From Oceanospirillum beijerinckii DSM 7166 (GTDB lineage: Bacteria; Pseudomonadota; Gammaproteobacteria; Pseudomonadales; Halomonadaceae): 64,000 nucleotides of DNA. The stretch lies in assembly GCF_000422425.1 (NCBI RefSeq), contig NZ_AULT01000024.1, positions 1-64,000 of the forward strand, given 5' to 3'. The notes beneath the pieces were generated by a model that was not told where the DNA came from, did no database searches, and saw only the letters and a list, made by a program, of their open reading frames with translations. A program made the position numbers and the translations under genes. Below, piece after piece: positions 8,493 to 18,164 of this stretch; positions within the stretch are counted from its first letter, which is position 1, and every line of letters starts with the position of its first letter.

Positions 8493-11400
8493 CAGGCTAG
8501 TTCACTCCATATTTTGTCTAAGCGCTTCGCTGATACGGGCACTTTAGTACCCAATTGTTGCGCAAACAGCGATACCCGATACTCTTCCAACATCCAACGG
8601 TAAGGAGCCAGAGCCACCGCACTACCCTCACGCTGCTCCAACTGCTCTGCCTTGGTCTGATATTTCTGCCACAACTGATTCAGCTCATCACTCCAAAGCT
8701 GCTCACGCCCTCGGTTTAAGCCTGCTTTTTCCAGACGCAATAGAATCGCTTTCAGATAACGGGGCAGCTCCTGTAACCATTCACGGCCAGTTTGGTGCAA
8801 GAAGCCTACATAAACCAGATTTTCCAGCTGAAAGCGAATATCACTATAGATAAAGGCCAGTGCCAACGGAATCTTACCCTTCAGCTTCTTCTGAATTTCG
8901 TGATTCAGCTTAAGTACTTCATGGCACAGCTTGAGCACCTCAACCGCTTCCTTGGCGACTCGATCTTTATTGGCTGCAAGATGTTGCTGAAAGGCCTGTG
9001 CATCTCTTGGCATCGACTCTTCCCTGAAGGCCCAGTCAAAACTGGCCAGCACTAAGTCCTGTACCAGCTGGTCTTTTTTACCCAGGCTATTGAACAGTAA
9101 AGCCACCTGATTTAGATTCGGCAATGATTTTTCCACCCATTTCACCTGCTGAGGCAGTGCCAGCATCAATAGACGGCGTACCCCTTGCCAGTGGGCTTCT
9201 TTTGCCTGCCCCGGTAGATCAAACAACGTAGAGTCCACACTGTCTTTTTTATCCACCAGTGCCGGATAGGCTCTTAATACAATACCCTGCTGTTCCTGCT
9301 CAATCTGCTCCGGTATTGTCAGGTTAGCAGGCCAACTGGTCAGGCCCTGCTGCTTAAACTTATCATCACCGCTGATACGCACCTGCTCAGCGGATTGACC
9401 GGAGAACTGTTCCAGCAACTCAGACAGATCACGGGATTCACCCAGAATCTTGCCTTTGGCGTCCACCACCTGAATCAGCATTCGATGATGAGCATCCAGT
9501 TCATGGGGCTTCCATAGCTCAGGGTCAATGCGCACCCCGGTTTTACGGCGCAGCTGCTCCGCCAGACAGACCGTCAACGGTAAATCCCCTGGCTCCAGCA
9601 TCGGGAGTACATCATCAATATGATCAGGGATCGGCACAAAGTTCTTGCGCACCTGCTTAGGCAGATTTTTTACCAGCGCAATACATTTATCCCGCAGCAT
9701 ACCCGGTACCAGCCAATCCAGACGGTTCTCATTGATCTGCTGCAAACCCGCGACCGGCACCTTGATATTCAGACCATCGTGTTGCTTGCCCGGCTCAAAC
9801 TGGTAATCCAGCGCCAGGCGCATGCCTTCCAGCCCCAGTTGATCCGGGAACTGGTAATCGATCGCCTGCTCGTCGGCTTCCCGCTGTAACAATTCATCTT
9901 TATTAAAGAACAGGTAGTGTTTGTCGTCCTTCTCAACGGTTTTACGCCACTTTTCAAAACCGGCACCGTTGTAGATTTTTTCCGTAATGCGCTCATCATA
10001 GAAACGGAACAGGGTTTCATCATCCACTAAAAGATCACGACGACGCACCTTGGATTCCAGCTGCTCTACTTCGGCAATCGCCTGCTGATTGTGTTGATAA
10101 AACGGCGCTTTGCTGAAATAGCCACCTTCCACCAGGCCAGTACGGATAAAGATCTCACGGGAGATCACCGGATCGATCGGGCCATAGTGCACACGACGAT
10201 TGGGTACAATGGGCAAGCCGTACAGGGTCACTTTTTCAGCAGCAACCACCTGAGCGCGTTTTTTCTCCCAGTGGGGCTCACTGTAACTGTGCTTGGTCAG
10301 GTGCTTGGCGTAACGCTCCACCCACTCAGGTTCGATCTTGGCGACCTGACGGGCGTAGAGTTTGCTGGTTTCCACCAGCTCTGCCGCCATAATCCAGCGC
10401 GGCTGCTTTTTAAACAGCGCAGAGCCTGGGAAAACATGGAACTTGCGGTTGCGGGCCCCCAAGTACTCACGGTCTTCCAGTTTCATGCCCAGATGGCTTA
10501 ACAGCCCCGGCAATAGGGATTTATGCACATTGTCATAACCCGCTGGATTCTCATTAAACTCCAGTTTCAGCTCTTTACTCATCAACTTGAGCTGATGGTG
10601 CACGTCGCGCCATTCGCGCATCTTCAGATAGGACAGAAACTGCTTATGACACCATTTACGGAACTGGCTGCTGCTCAGCTCCTGACGCTGCTCTTCATAG
10701 CCGTTCCACAAGTTCACAAACGCCAGGAAGTCGGAGTTATCATCTTTCCACTGACGGTGTTTCTCATCCGCTTGCTGCTGTTTGTCGTGGGGACGCTCAC
10801 GGGGGTCCTGGGCGCTCAAGGCACTGGCGATAATCAGCACTTCATTCAGCGCCTTATGTTCGGCACCGGCCAGTACCATACGGGCGATACGAGGATCGAT
10901 AGGTAACTTGGATAGCTGACGACCAATCTGAGTCAGGTTTTCCTTATCATCCACAGCACCCAATTCATGCAGCAAACGGAAGCCGTCACGGATATAACGA
11001 TTATCCGGCGCATCGACAAACGGGAAGTGGGCGATATTACCCAGACGCAGATTCAACATCTGCAGGATCACCGATGCCAGATTGGTACGACGGATCTCGG
11101 GATCGGTAAACTCAGGACGCCCAACAAAATCTTCTTCGCTGTAGAGGCGAATACACAGACCTTCTGCAATACGGCCACAACGCCCTTTACGCTGATTAGC
11201 GCTGGCCTGAGATACCGCTTCAATCGGCAAACGCTGGACCTTGGAGCGGTAGCTATAGCGGCTGATACGGGCGGTACCCGGATCGATCACATAGCGGATA
11301 CCCGGCACCGTTAATGAGGTCTCGGCCACGTTGGTGGACAACACGATACGGCGGCCATTGTGGGACTGGAACACCCGGTTCTGCTCTTTGGCGCTTAAGC

Positions 11401-12499
11401 GTGCATACAAAGGCAGAATCTCCGTATGCAGGAATTTCGCCTTGCGCAGCACCTCAGCGGTTTCACGGATCTCACGTTCACCGGGCAGGAAGATCAGAAT
11501 ATCCCGTGGACCCGAGCCCCATTTACGCTCTTTCTCAATAACGGTGATCTCTTCCACCGCCTCGACAATACCCTGGTGCAGATACTGGTCGTAATCGCGC
11601 TCTTCGTCGTCATCCAACTCCATCAGCGGACGATACAGCAGATCTACCGGGAAAGTGCGACCCGACACCTCTATCACAGGGGCATTATTGAAGTGCTTGG
11701 AGAAGCGCTCCACATCAATGGTTGCCGAGGTGATAACCACCTTCAGATCGGGACGCTTAGGCAGCAGCTGTTTCAGATAGCCCAACAGGAAATCGATATT
11801 CAGGCTACGTTCGTGAGCCTCATCGATAATCAGTACTTCATAACGGTTCAGGAAACGATCATTCTGGGTTTCAGCCAACAGAATACCGTCGGTCATCAGC
11901 TTAACCAGGGTATTTTCCGTTACCTGATCGGTAAAACGCACCTGATAACCCGCCTGCTCACCAAAGGGCACTTTCAGCTCTTCAGCAACACGGCTGGCGA
12001 CGGTTCTGGCGGCTAAACGACGGGGTTGAGTATGGCCGATCAGGCCACGGGCACCCAGGCCCAGCTCCAAACAGATCTTAGGAATCTGAGTGGTTTTACC
12101 GGAACCGGTTTCACCGGCAATCACCACCACCTGATTATCACGAATCGCTTCGGCGATCTGCTCTTTTTTCTGGCTAACCGGCAGGTTTTCCGGGTATTCC
12201 ACCTTGGGAATCAGCTGCAAACGCTCTTGTACTCGTTCCGCAGAACGTTGAATCTGAGCAACCAGTTTTTCCAGCTCGGCTTGAGGATCTTTGATCTCCT
12301 CGACTTTACCGCCACGACGTCCTTTTCCCCGTCCCTTTTGGCCCGGGCTCTGACCCCTGTTTGGTCCATTAGATACCAATGGCGGCTGCCCAGACAGCAC
12401 AGGCTTTAACTGCTTCCACTTCTGCTGTAAGCGAAAACGATCTTTCAGCATCGAGGCTGCTAATAACTGCTCAATTTCAGAGGGAATTACCGTAGACAT
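8492..12499 (-). CDS. hrpA: ATP-dependent RNA helicase HrpA
   Basis: DEAH-box helicase of 1335 residues, the usual size for HrpA. After a basic, glycine-rich linker the helicase core starts with VVIAGETGSGKTTQIPK (Walker A), TQPRRLAARTVA (Ia), LIIDEAHERSLNIDF (DEAH), VITSATID (III), and QRKGRCGRIAEGLCIRLY (VI). The long C-terminal half is the HrpA-specific region (DUF3418 type). E. coli HrpA acts in mRNA processing and rescue of collided ribosomes. The first frame-consistent codon is TTG at 12514; the ATG at 12499 (MSTVIPSEIEQLL) is the more likely start. The following hydrolase-like gene overlaps its stop. Confidence 0.96.
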   Translation of the reverse strand: MSTVIPSEIEQLLAASMLKDRFRLQQKWKQLKPVLSGQPPLVSNGPNRGQSPGQKGRGKGRRGGKVEEIKDPQAELEKLVAQIQRSAERVQERLQLIPKVEYPENLPVSQKKEQIAEAIRDNQVVVIAGETGSGKTTQIPKICLELGLGARGLIGHTQPRRLAARTVASRVAEELKVPFGEQAGYQVRFTDQVTENTLVKLMTDGILLAETQNDRFLNRYEVLIIDEAHERSLNIDFLLGYLKQLLPKRPDLKVVITSATIDVERFSKHFNNAPVIEVSGRTFPVDLLYRPLMELDDDEERDYDQYLHQGIVEAVEEITVIEKERKWGSGPRDILIFLPGEREIRETAEVLRKAKFLHTEILPLYARLSAKEQNRVFQSHNGRRIVLSTNVAETSLTVPGIRYVIDPGTARISRYSYRSKVQRLPIEAVSQASANQRKGRCGRIAEGLCIRLYSEEDFVGRPEFTDPEIRRTNLASVILQMLNLRLGNIAHFPFVDAPDNRYIRDGFRLLHELGAVDDKENLTQIGRQLSKLPIDPRIARMVLAGAEHKALNEVLIIASALSAQDPRERPHDKQQQADEKHRQWKDDNSDFLAFVNLWNGYEEQRQELSSSQFRKWCHKQFLSYLKMREWRDVHHQLKLMSKELKLEFNENPAGYDNVHKSLLPGLLSHLGMKLEDREYLGARNRKFHVFPGSALFKKQPRWIMAAELVETSKLYARQVAKIEPEWVERYAKHLTKHSYSEPHWEKKRAQVVAAEKVTLYGLPIVPNRRVHYGPIDPVISREIFIRTGLVEGGYFSKAPFYQHNQQAIAEVEQLESKVRRRDLLVDDETLFRFYDERITEKIYNGAGFEKWRKTVEKDDKHYLFFNKDELLQREADEQAIDYQFPDQLGLEGMRLALDYQFEPGKQHDGLNIKVPVAGLQQINENRLDWLVPGMLRDKCIALVKNLPKQVRKNFVPIPDHIDDVLPMLEPGDLPLTVCLAEQLRRKTGVRIDPELWKPHELDAHHRMLIQVVDAKGKILGESRDLSELLEQFSGQSAEQVRISGDDKFKQQGLTSWPANLTIPEQIEQEQQGIVLRAYPALVDKKDSVDSTLFDLPGQAKEAHWQGVRRLLMLALPQQVKWVEKSLPNLNQVALLFNSLGKKDQLVQDLVLASFDWAFREESMPRDAQAFQQHLAANKDRVAKEAVEVLKLCHEVLKLNHEIQKKLKGKIPLALAFIYSDIRFQLENLVYVGFLHQTGREWLQELPRYLKAILLRLEKAGLNRGREQLWSDELNQLWQKYQTKAEQLEQREGSAVALAPYRWMLEEYRVSLFAQQLGTKVPVSAKRLDKIWSELA

Positions 12500-12607
12500 T
12501 ACCGCACCAGACAAACAAAAAGCGGCATTCTACCTTGTTTAGCGCCAAAAGGCAGACTTTCCCCAAGAAAGATTCCGACTGAATCTAAAGAAGCCGTTTC
12601 AGTCTCT

Positions 12608-15493
12608 CTAGGCCAGGGAACAACCGCCTATTATTTGCTCTTCAGATTGAGCCTGTTCCTGTAACAAAACCACCTCCTGTAACAAAGCCTGATCCTTTCG
12701 CAACTCTTTCTCTTGTCGCAAAAAATGACCGGCTGCCTCTTCCGGTAAAGGTTTTGAAAACAGATAGCCCTGTGCGAACCGACAACCGGCTGCTTGTAAC
12801 AACGCCTTCTGTTCCTGAGTTTCCACCCCTTCGGCCACTACTTTCAGATTCAACAAACGAGCCATATGTACGATGACCTCAATCATCGCCTGCTTACTGC
12901 TGTCTTCTTCCAGTTGATGCACAAAGGAGCGATCCACCTTGATACCATCAATGGGAAACTCCACCAGGCGTTTAAGGGAGCTATAACCGGTGCCAAAATC
13001 ATCGATATAGATCTTAAAACCCATATCCCTAAGTGCCGTCAGACGCCCAACCACCGCCTGCTCATCCATATCCAACGCACTCTCGGTCAGTTCAAAGCGG
13101 ATACTATGGGCGTTCACTCCCGCTTGCTGCAACAGATCCGGTAGCGCATCAATCAAACTATCATCATGTAGCTGACGAGGGGACAGATTGATATTAATGG
13201 TAATGGGTTTATCAGGCACACAGGCTTGCAGCTGATTAAAACCTTTTAGGGCTTGCTCTACAATCCATAGACCGATACCCGGCATCAGATGCTGCTGCTC
13301 CGCCAAAGGTATAAAACGCTCCGGTGACACCTGGCCCAGCTGTGGGTTATACCAGCGCAGCAACACCTCAAAGCCGCATACGCTATTACGCTCGGGGCCA
13401 CTGGAGTGACATATAGAACTATCCTCTATAGAGACGACGGGCTGATAATTCAGGCTAAACTCTTGTTTACCCAAAGCACTATGCAGATGATTCTCAAACT
13501 CGGTCTGCTGCTGAATCTGCTTATGCAACTCCAGACTATAGACCTGATGGGCCGCCTTACCGTTTTTCTTCACCTCATACATCGCCAAATCCGCATCCCG
13601 TAAGATATCATCGGCATTTTGGTAGTGAGGTCCCAGGAAAGTGACACCGATACTAGCGGAGACCTGTAAGGAAATTAAGCAGCCATCTAACATCACTGGC
13701 CGGGCAACCTCCAGTTGTAAACGATCGGTCAGCTGTTGCAGTGCGAGGTTAGACATCTCGCCGGCCAGATAGATGACAAACTCATCACCACCAATGCGAG
13801 CAATACTATCCTGCTGACGCAGTACCTGTTGCAAACGTTGAGCGATCTCCTGCAGAAAAAGATCGCCGTTACCATGGCCATAGGTGTCGTTGATCTTTTT
13901 AAAGCCATCCAGATCGATAAACAGTACCTGCCCCCATCGCTGCTGTTGCAGGTGGTTTTCCAGCAATTTCTGACAGGCGCTACGATTTAACAGCCCCGTT
14001 AACGGATCATGATTGGCCTGATAGTTCAGTCGCTGTTCATTAAACTTACGCTCGGTAATCACATCCAGCGTACCCTGATAAACCAAACGATCTTCTGCTT
14101 CGGCATTCAGATAGGCATTCTCCGATAACCAGATACTGTTACCGTAACGATCGATGCCTTCCCACTCGTAGTTGTAGACCTCTTTTTTCTCCAGCAAGGT
14201 CTGCATAAAGCTTTGGTAGCTCTGCTGCTCCCGATGTAACTGCCGACCTATATGCTCTACCGCTTGCTGCATCTGTGCCGGATCATCATAACCAAAGGCC
14301 TTGGCCAAAGAAGGGTTCACCTTAAGAAAACGCCCTTCCAATGTGGCGCTATAAACACCCTCAACCACCTTTTCAAATAGATTGTGGTATTCACTTTGCG
14401 CCACAGCCAGAGAACGGCCCTGCTCTTTCGCCAGCTCCTCGGCCCTGATACGCCGATCCACCGCATGGCGCAGCAACGATAAGAACAACCAGATCACCAA
14501 GGCAATGCTGCCGACAATCAAGCTGGGTCGGGACAGCAGCCACCAGGGCGGTTCAGGGCTCAAATCGATAAAGCGGTATTTCAGTGTCCAGCTACCATAC
14601 TGCTGCATAAACTCAGCCCGATAACGGCTATCACTCGTGTGGCGATGCAGAGAGCTAAACAGCAGCTCGGGTTCAACACTGCCCTGGCGATAGATCTCCA
14701 GCCCCAGATTCTGTCTTTGATTCAGCACAGGCCCCAACAGGATCTGCATCGCTTCATCAAAATGCACCATAGCACTGACATAACCTCTGAGTTCGGGGCC
14801 TACCTCGCGGTGCTCGCCTTCACTATTTTCTCGCAGGGAAAATACAGGTAACAGCAGGCGCATCTCTGGGGTTTCACTATCATCAAACCCCATATTCTCG
14901 CTGATCACAATCTCGACACGGTTGCTGTTAACCGCCGTCACCATGCCTTTACGAATACTGGGAATAGCCGCCAGATTAACGCCTAAAGACAAGCCATTCA
15001 TCTGACCAGAAGCGGAATAATAGATGGGAAAGAGCTCTTCATATTGACTGACCCGGCTTAAACGGAAATCAAAGATGCCGTCCTTTCTGGCTTGCTCTAT
15101 CATCGCCTCAGATTGCCCAGGCAAGGTTTTAGGTAGCCATCCATATACCACAATGCCATAACCACTCAGCTTTGATTGAGCATTAAATTGATCAAACTGT
15201 TGCCGGGTCAGATCCGGCTGAAAAGTCATCAAATTACGCAGAGCGACTAAGTGCTCTTCCAATGCTGCCAGATTGCGCTCGGCGGCACTCATACTCAGAC
15301 TGGCATATTGATGCAGCTGTTCATCCCTCAGCCTTTGCTCATTATTCTCCAACGCCTGATACAGCAGATACATCGGCAAGACCAGGGCACAAACCGTAAT
15401 AAATAACCAAACTCTGATTTTTTGTTCCGTCACAAGACCACCGACTATCGCAAATATGGGGGGATAACCTTTTATTCCTTGCTGTTGCCCCAT
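12608..15493 (-). CDS. Membrane CHASE-PAS-GGDEF-EAL c-di-GMP enzyme
   Basis: 961 residues. A transmembrane segment (about 27-47) precedes a periplasmic CHASE-like sensor (about 75-300), a second transmembrane segment lies near 325-345, then a PAS domain (YHNLFEKVVEGVYSATLEGRFLKV...), a GGDEF domain with the intact signature RIGGDEFV, and an EAL domain. EAL landmarks: FEVLLRW (EVL in place of EAL), NINLSPRQL, FELTESAL, IDDFGTGYSSL, KVDRSFV, AEGVETQEQ and QGYLFSKP. Catalytic acidic residues and lysine are retained, so both synthesis and hydrolysis are possible; net activity cannot be read. It is separated from hrpA by about 110 bp. Confidence 0.93.
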   Translation of the reverse strand: MGQQQGIKGYPPIFAIVGGLVTEQKIRVWLFITVCALVLPMYLLYQALENNEQRLRDEQLHQYASLSMSAAERNLAALEEHLVALRNLMTFQPDLTRQQFDQFNAQSKLSGYGIVVYGWLPKTLPGQSEAMIEQARKDGIFDFRLSRVSQYEELFPIYYSASGQMNGLSLGVNLAAIPSIRKGMVTAVNSNRVEIVISENMGFDDSETPEMRLLLPVFSLRENSEGEHREVGPELRGYVSAMVHFDEAMQILLGPVLNQRQNLGLEIYRQGSVEPELLFSSLHRHTSDSRYRAEFMQQYGSWTLKYRFIDLSPEPPWWLLSRPSLIVGSIALVIWLFLSLLRHAVDRRIRAEELAKEQGRSLAVAQSEYHNLFEKVVEGVYSATLEGRFLKVNPSLAKAFGYDDPAQMQQAVEHIGRQLHREQQSYQSFMQTLLEKKEVYNYEWEGIDRYGNSIWLSENAYLNAEAEDRLVYQGTLDVITERKFNEQRLNYQANHDPLTGLLNRSACQKLLENHLQQQRWGQVLFIDLDGFKKINDTYGHGNGDLFLQEIAQRLQQVLRQQDSIARIGGDEFVIYLAGEMSNLALQQLTDRLQLEVARPVMLDGCLISLQVSASIGVTFLGPHYQNADDILRDADLAMYEVKKNGKAAHQVYSLELHKQIQQQTEFENHLHSALGKQEFSLNYQPVVSIEDSSICHSSGPERNSVCGFEVLLRWYNPQLGQVSPERFIPLAEQQHLMPGIGLWIVEQALKGFNQLQACVPDKPITININLSPRQLHDDSLIDALPDLLQQAGVNAHSIRFELTESALDMDEQAVVGRLTALRDMGFKIYIDDFGTGYSSLKRLVEFPIDGIKVDRSFVHQLEEDSSKQAMIEVIVHMARLLNLKVVAEGVETQEQKALLQAAGCRFAQGYLFSKPLPEEAAGHFLRQEKELRKDQALLQEVVLLQEQAQSEEQIIGGCSLA

Positions 15494-15630
15494 AAGTCCT
15501 GTTTTCGCTCTACCTAGAGCCCTGTCAGATGCAGACAGCGGTACTTAATGATGCAAACAAGATAATGGTATATATTCTCATTTGCAAATTAAAGCTCCCA
15601 ATCTAATAAAATTTTCTTCGCATAAACAAA

Positions 15631-15662
15631 AGAACCCCGCTTACGGCTGTAAGCGGGGTTCT
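15631..15662. terminator. Strong bidirectional terminator downstream of fadD
   Basis: AGAACCCCGCTTAC and GTAAGCGGGGTTCT form a 14-bp stem around a 4-nt loop (GGCT), flanked by A-rich sequence left and T-rich sequence right. It terminates leftward fadD transcription. Confidence 0.9.
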
Positions 15663-15778
15663 TTCTGAGCAGAAGGCCTGTTAAAACAACGATCCGTTAA
15701 AACAGCTAGAAGCGAAAACAAGAAGCTGTAAAACGAAAATCACTTAAAACAAAAAGCTGCCAGTTTCAGTACGTTGGA

Positions 15779-17473
15779 TTACGCGGCCTGAGCACTATTT
15801 AGCTTGCTCAGCTCCTCATCTCTCAGTGTACGGCGTAGTACTTTACCGACGTTGGTTTTGGGTAGCTCTTCGCGAAACTCAATCTGCTTAGGCACCTTAT
15901 AACCGGTCAAGTGACTTCGGCAATATTCCTTAACCTCTTCAATCGTCAGCTTGCTATTACGGCTGACAATAAACACCTTAATCGCTTCACCAGCCACATC
16001 ATCGGGCACACCGATAGCCGCCGCTTCTATAATATCGTGATGGGATACAATCACATCTTCAATTTCGTTTGGATAGACGTTAAAACCAGACACTAAGATC
16101 ATATCTTTCTTGCGATCCACGATACGGGTATAGCCATCTTCCTGTATCACAGCAATATCACCAGTCATCAACCAGCCATCTTCGGTAATGGTTTTTGCGG
16201 TTTCTTCCGGGCGTTGCCAATAACCTTCCATCACCTGAGGACCACGCACACAAAGCTCACCAGTGCCGCCCCAAGGTACGGTATTACCCTCTTCATCAAT
16301 AATTTTCAGATCGGTAGAAGGTACCGGTAGACCAATAGTACCCATCTGAGACTGGCATGGCAGATTAAAACTGACAATGGGTGACGTCTCCGTCATACCG
16401 TAACCTTCGTTGATATGACAGCCGGTTACCTCAAACCACTCCTCTTCTGCGGCATGAGTCAGCGCCATACCACCGGAAATGGTCAGCTTCAGATTGGAGA
16501 AGTCCAGCTGTTTAAAGTCCTCACGGTTACACAGCGCCACAAACAGCGTGTTCAGACCGACAAAACCGGAGAACTTATGTTTAGCCAGCTCTTTGACAAA
16601 GGCTGGCAGATCCCGTGGATTAGTAATCAGAATGGAGTGGTTACCGGACTCCATCAGCACCAGGCTGACAGTAAAAGTATAGATGTGGTACATAGGCAGA
16701 GGAGAGATAATGGACTCTTGCCCCTCTTCCAGAATAGTGTTCAGAATAATACGGGCCTGCAACATATTCGCCACCAGGTTCCGGTGGCTGAGCATCGCAC
16801 CTTTGGCAACCCCTGTCGTACCACCGGTATACTGCAATACCGCCAGGTCACCAGCATTAGCGTGATGCTCTTCCATGGGTAACTTTTTACCCGCAGATAA
16901 CACCTCCCTAAAGCTGATCGCCTGTGGAATGGAGCAATCCGGCACCATCTTCTTCACATAGCGTACGACTGAATTGATTAGGGTACGTTTGGCAAAGCTG
17001 TGCATATCGCCCAGCTCGGTGATAATGACATGTTCAATCTTAGTATCCGGCAATACCTTCTCTGCCAGATGAGCCATATTAGCCAGTACCACCAAAGCTT
17101 TTACGCCGGAATCCTGAAACTGATGACGCATCTCACGCTCGGTATAGAGCGGATTAGTATTCACCACCACCAGACCGGCACGCATCGCCCCAAACAACGC
17201 AATAGGATATTGCAGAGTGTTCGGCAGCTGAATCGCAATACGTTCACCGGGTTTTAGGCCCAGCTGATTTTGCAGATAAGCGGCAAAGTCCCGGGCATAA
17301 AAATCCAGCTCTTTGAACGTGATGGTTTTGCCCAGATTGCTGAATGCAGGACGACCTGCAAAACGGTTACAGGCTTCATCCAGCACATCCAGAATAGAGT
17401 CATACTTGGACAGATCAATTTCCGTCTCAATCCCCTCGGGGTATTTATCTTTAAAAAACTGACTGATCATCAT
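15779..17473 (-). CDS. fadD: Long-chain-fatty-acid--CoA ligase FadD
   Basis: ATP-dependent activation of fatty acids to acyl-CoA for beta-oxidation. 564 residues, typical for FadD. The AMP-binding P-loop LQYTGGTTGVAKGAMLSH, the GGMALTHAAEEEW segment, NEGYGMTETSPIV, the FACS signature region DGWLMTGDIAVIQEDGYTRIVDRKKDMILVSGFNVYPNEIE, and the C-terminal KTNVGKVLRR catalytic lysine are all present. The start ATG has GGGAGATTA upstream. It stands alone between a terminator and a 460-bp intergenic region. A second acyl-CoA ligase gene lies at 28.3 kb. Confidence 0.95.
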   Translation of the reverse strand: MMISQFFKDKYPEGIETEIDLSKYDSILDVLDEACNRFAGRPAFSNLGKTITFKELDFYARDFAAYLQNQLGLKPGERIAIQLPNTLQYPIALFGAMRAGLVVVNTNPLYTEREMRHQFQDSGVKALVVLANMAHLAEKVLPDTKIEHVIITELGDMHSFAKRTLINSVVRYVKKMVPDCSIPQAISFREVLSAGKKLPMEEHHANAGDLAVLQYTGGTTGVAKGAMLSHRNLVANMLQARIILNTILEEGQESIISPLPMYHIYTFTVSLVLMESGNHSILITNPRDLPAFVKELAKHKFSGFVGLNTLFVALCNREDFKQLDFSNLKLTISGGMALTHAAEEEWFEVTGCHINEGYGMTETSPIVSFNLPCQSQMGTIGLPVPSTDLKIIDEEGNTVPWGGTGELCVRGPQVMEGYWQRPEETAKTITEDGWLMTGDIAVIQEDGYTRIVDRKKDMILVSGFNVYPNEIEDVIVSHHDIIEAAAIGVPDDVAGEAIKVFIVSRNSKLTIEEVKEYCRSHLTGYKVPKQIEFREELPKTNVGKVLRRTLRDEELSKLNSAQAA

Positions 17474-17836
17474 TAATCTCCCGGCATTTATTGTTATTGG
17501 CTGCCTGGCTTAAACCGCTCAGGGGCTATATTAGTCGTTCTGATGACACAACATAAACCAGTCCCAAGAAAAAGTAAAACACACGATTTAAACGCACGTT
17601 TGTTTTATTAATCAGGTCAGCAAGATCAATTAGTTAGCCTGACACTGGCTTTTGCCCCTTCTCTTAGATAGGACACCCTGGGGGCAAAAAAGTTGGGCTT
17701 TATTAGCAGTCTAGAGGGATTTTGGCTGGGTTTACAACTCAGGATTTCCCTTAATGCGCCAGTTTTGTGCAAATGTGTCTTTAATGATAACACTTCGGCG
17801 AAAAATGATTGTTAAGGACATCGCAAAACGGCTCTT

Positions 17837-17887
17837 GGCTGAAAAATGAAGCTATCGGTCAAAAAGAAACTTTTGCGTGAATGCTTA
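17837..17887 (-). repeat. Dispersed leader repeat, copy 1
   Basis: It shares GGCTGAA and then AAAAAGAAACTTTTGCGTGA followed by TGCTTA with copies near 30074-30117 and, more weakly, 49139-49219. All three lie upstream of minus-strand genes (fadD, the DmdB-like ligase, ggt). Confidence 0.5.
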
Positions 17888-17918
17888 TATCATTTCTAAT
17901 AAATGCCTTGATATCCGA

Positions 17919-17935
17919 GTAGGTTGGATAAGCGA
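17919..17935 (+). repeat. Left part of interspersed repeat split by the Mu-like element
   Basis: GTAGGTTGGATAAGCGA matches the first 17 bases of an 85-bp intergenic repeat found whole at 32046-32130 (opposite orientation). The remainder continues at 28047-28115. Joining the parts with one copy of AAGCGA restores a collinear 86-bp repeat. Confidence 0.8.
17930..17935. repeat. Target-site duplication, left copy (AAGCGA)
   Basis: AAGCGA directly precedes the element's first TG and is repeated directly after the last CA at 28041-28046. A 5-bp duplication (AGCGA) cannot be fully excluded, but only the 6-bp reading leaves TG and CA termini. Confidence 0.8.
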
Positions 17936-17945
17936 TGTAGGGCCG

Positions 17946-17973
17946 CGAGATATTTCAGAATTATCAGCGAGAT
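17946..17973 (+). promoter_or_regulatory. Left-end transposase-binding sites (L1, L2)
   Basis: CGAGAT occurs at 17946-17951 and 17968-17973, exactly 22 bp apart and 11 and 33 bp from the terminus. This mirrors the tandem 22-bp MuA sites of Mu, whose core is CGAAA. The same hexamer occurs inverted at the right end. Confidence 0.65.
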
Positions 17974-18056
17974 AATTGGCGTTCAGAATTCTTCCGCATA
18001 GTGAAAGATACTTTCAAACAATACGGAAAAGGAACTGACTAGTAGGTTTGTATGGA

Positions 18057-18146
18057 AAGTAAGCAAGGGTGGGAGTCGAACCCACATAAAGGGGTCAGCT
18101 CTCACCGACCACCCCGTTTTACCGATCAACGTACACTTGCTTACTT
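18057..18146 (-). ncRNA. tRNA-like structure downstream of the capsid gene
   Basis: On the minus strand a 90-nt segment is closed by an 11-bp perfect stem (AAGTAAGCAAG with CTTGCTTACTT). Inside is a canonical T-arm (GTGGG, loop TTCGACT, CCCAC), a D-arm-like hairpin (CGTT, loop containing GG, AACG) and a third stem (GTCGG with CUGAC, one G-U pair) with a loop holding UGAGAG. It is not a clean tRNA: the acceptor stem is too long, extra bases sit before the D-arm, the anticodon loop has six bases and no CCA is encoded. It begins 18 bp after the gpT-like stop, in the same direction. Degenerate tRNA or a structural mimic are both possible. Confidence 0.55.
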
Positions 18147-18164
18147 CGATGGGGATTTTACAAC

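Larger units (their letters stand above)
17474..17935. other. Intergenic region fadD to Mu-like element
   Basis: It should contain the fadD promoter, though I see no sigma-70 boxes clear enough to call. It also holds one copy of a short dispersed repeat (about 17837-17887) and, at its right end, the left part of the interrupted 86-bp interspersed repeat (17919-17935). Confidence 0.5.

Noticed and set aside
8792-12409. Many long frames on the plus strand opposite hrpA
   Set aside because: They lie wholly within the well-supported hrpA gene, read as antisense and have no family features.
12608-15493. Loss of phosphodiesterase activity from EVL in place of EAL
   Set aside because: The catalytic Glu itself is retained and the other metal and base residues are present, so no loss can be claimed.
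18061-18142. A functional tRNA gene (for example Leu, anticodon GAG)
   Set aside because: T-arm is canonical, but the acceptor stem, D-arm spacing and six-base anticodon loop do not fit; reported as tRNA-like only.
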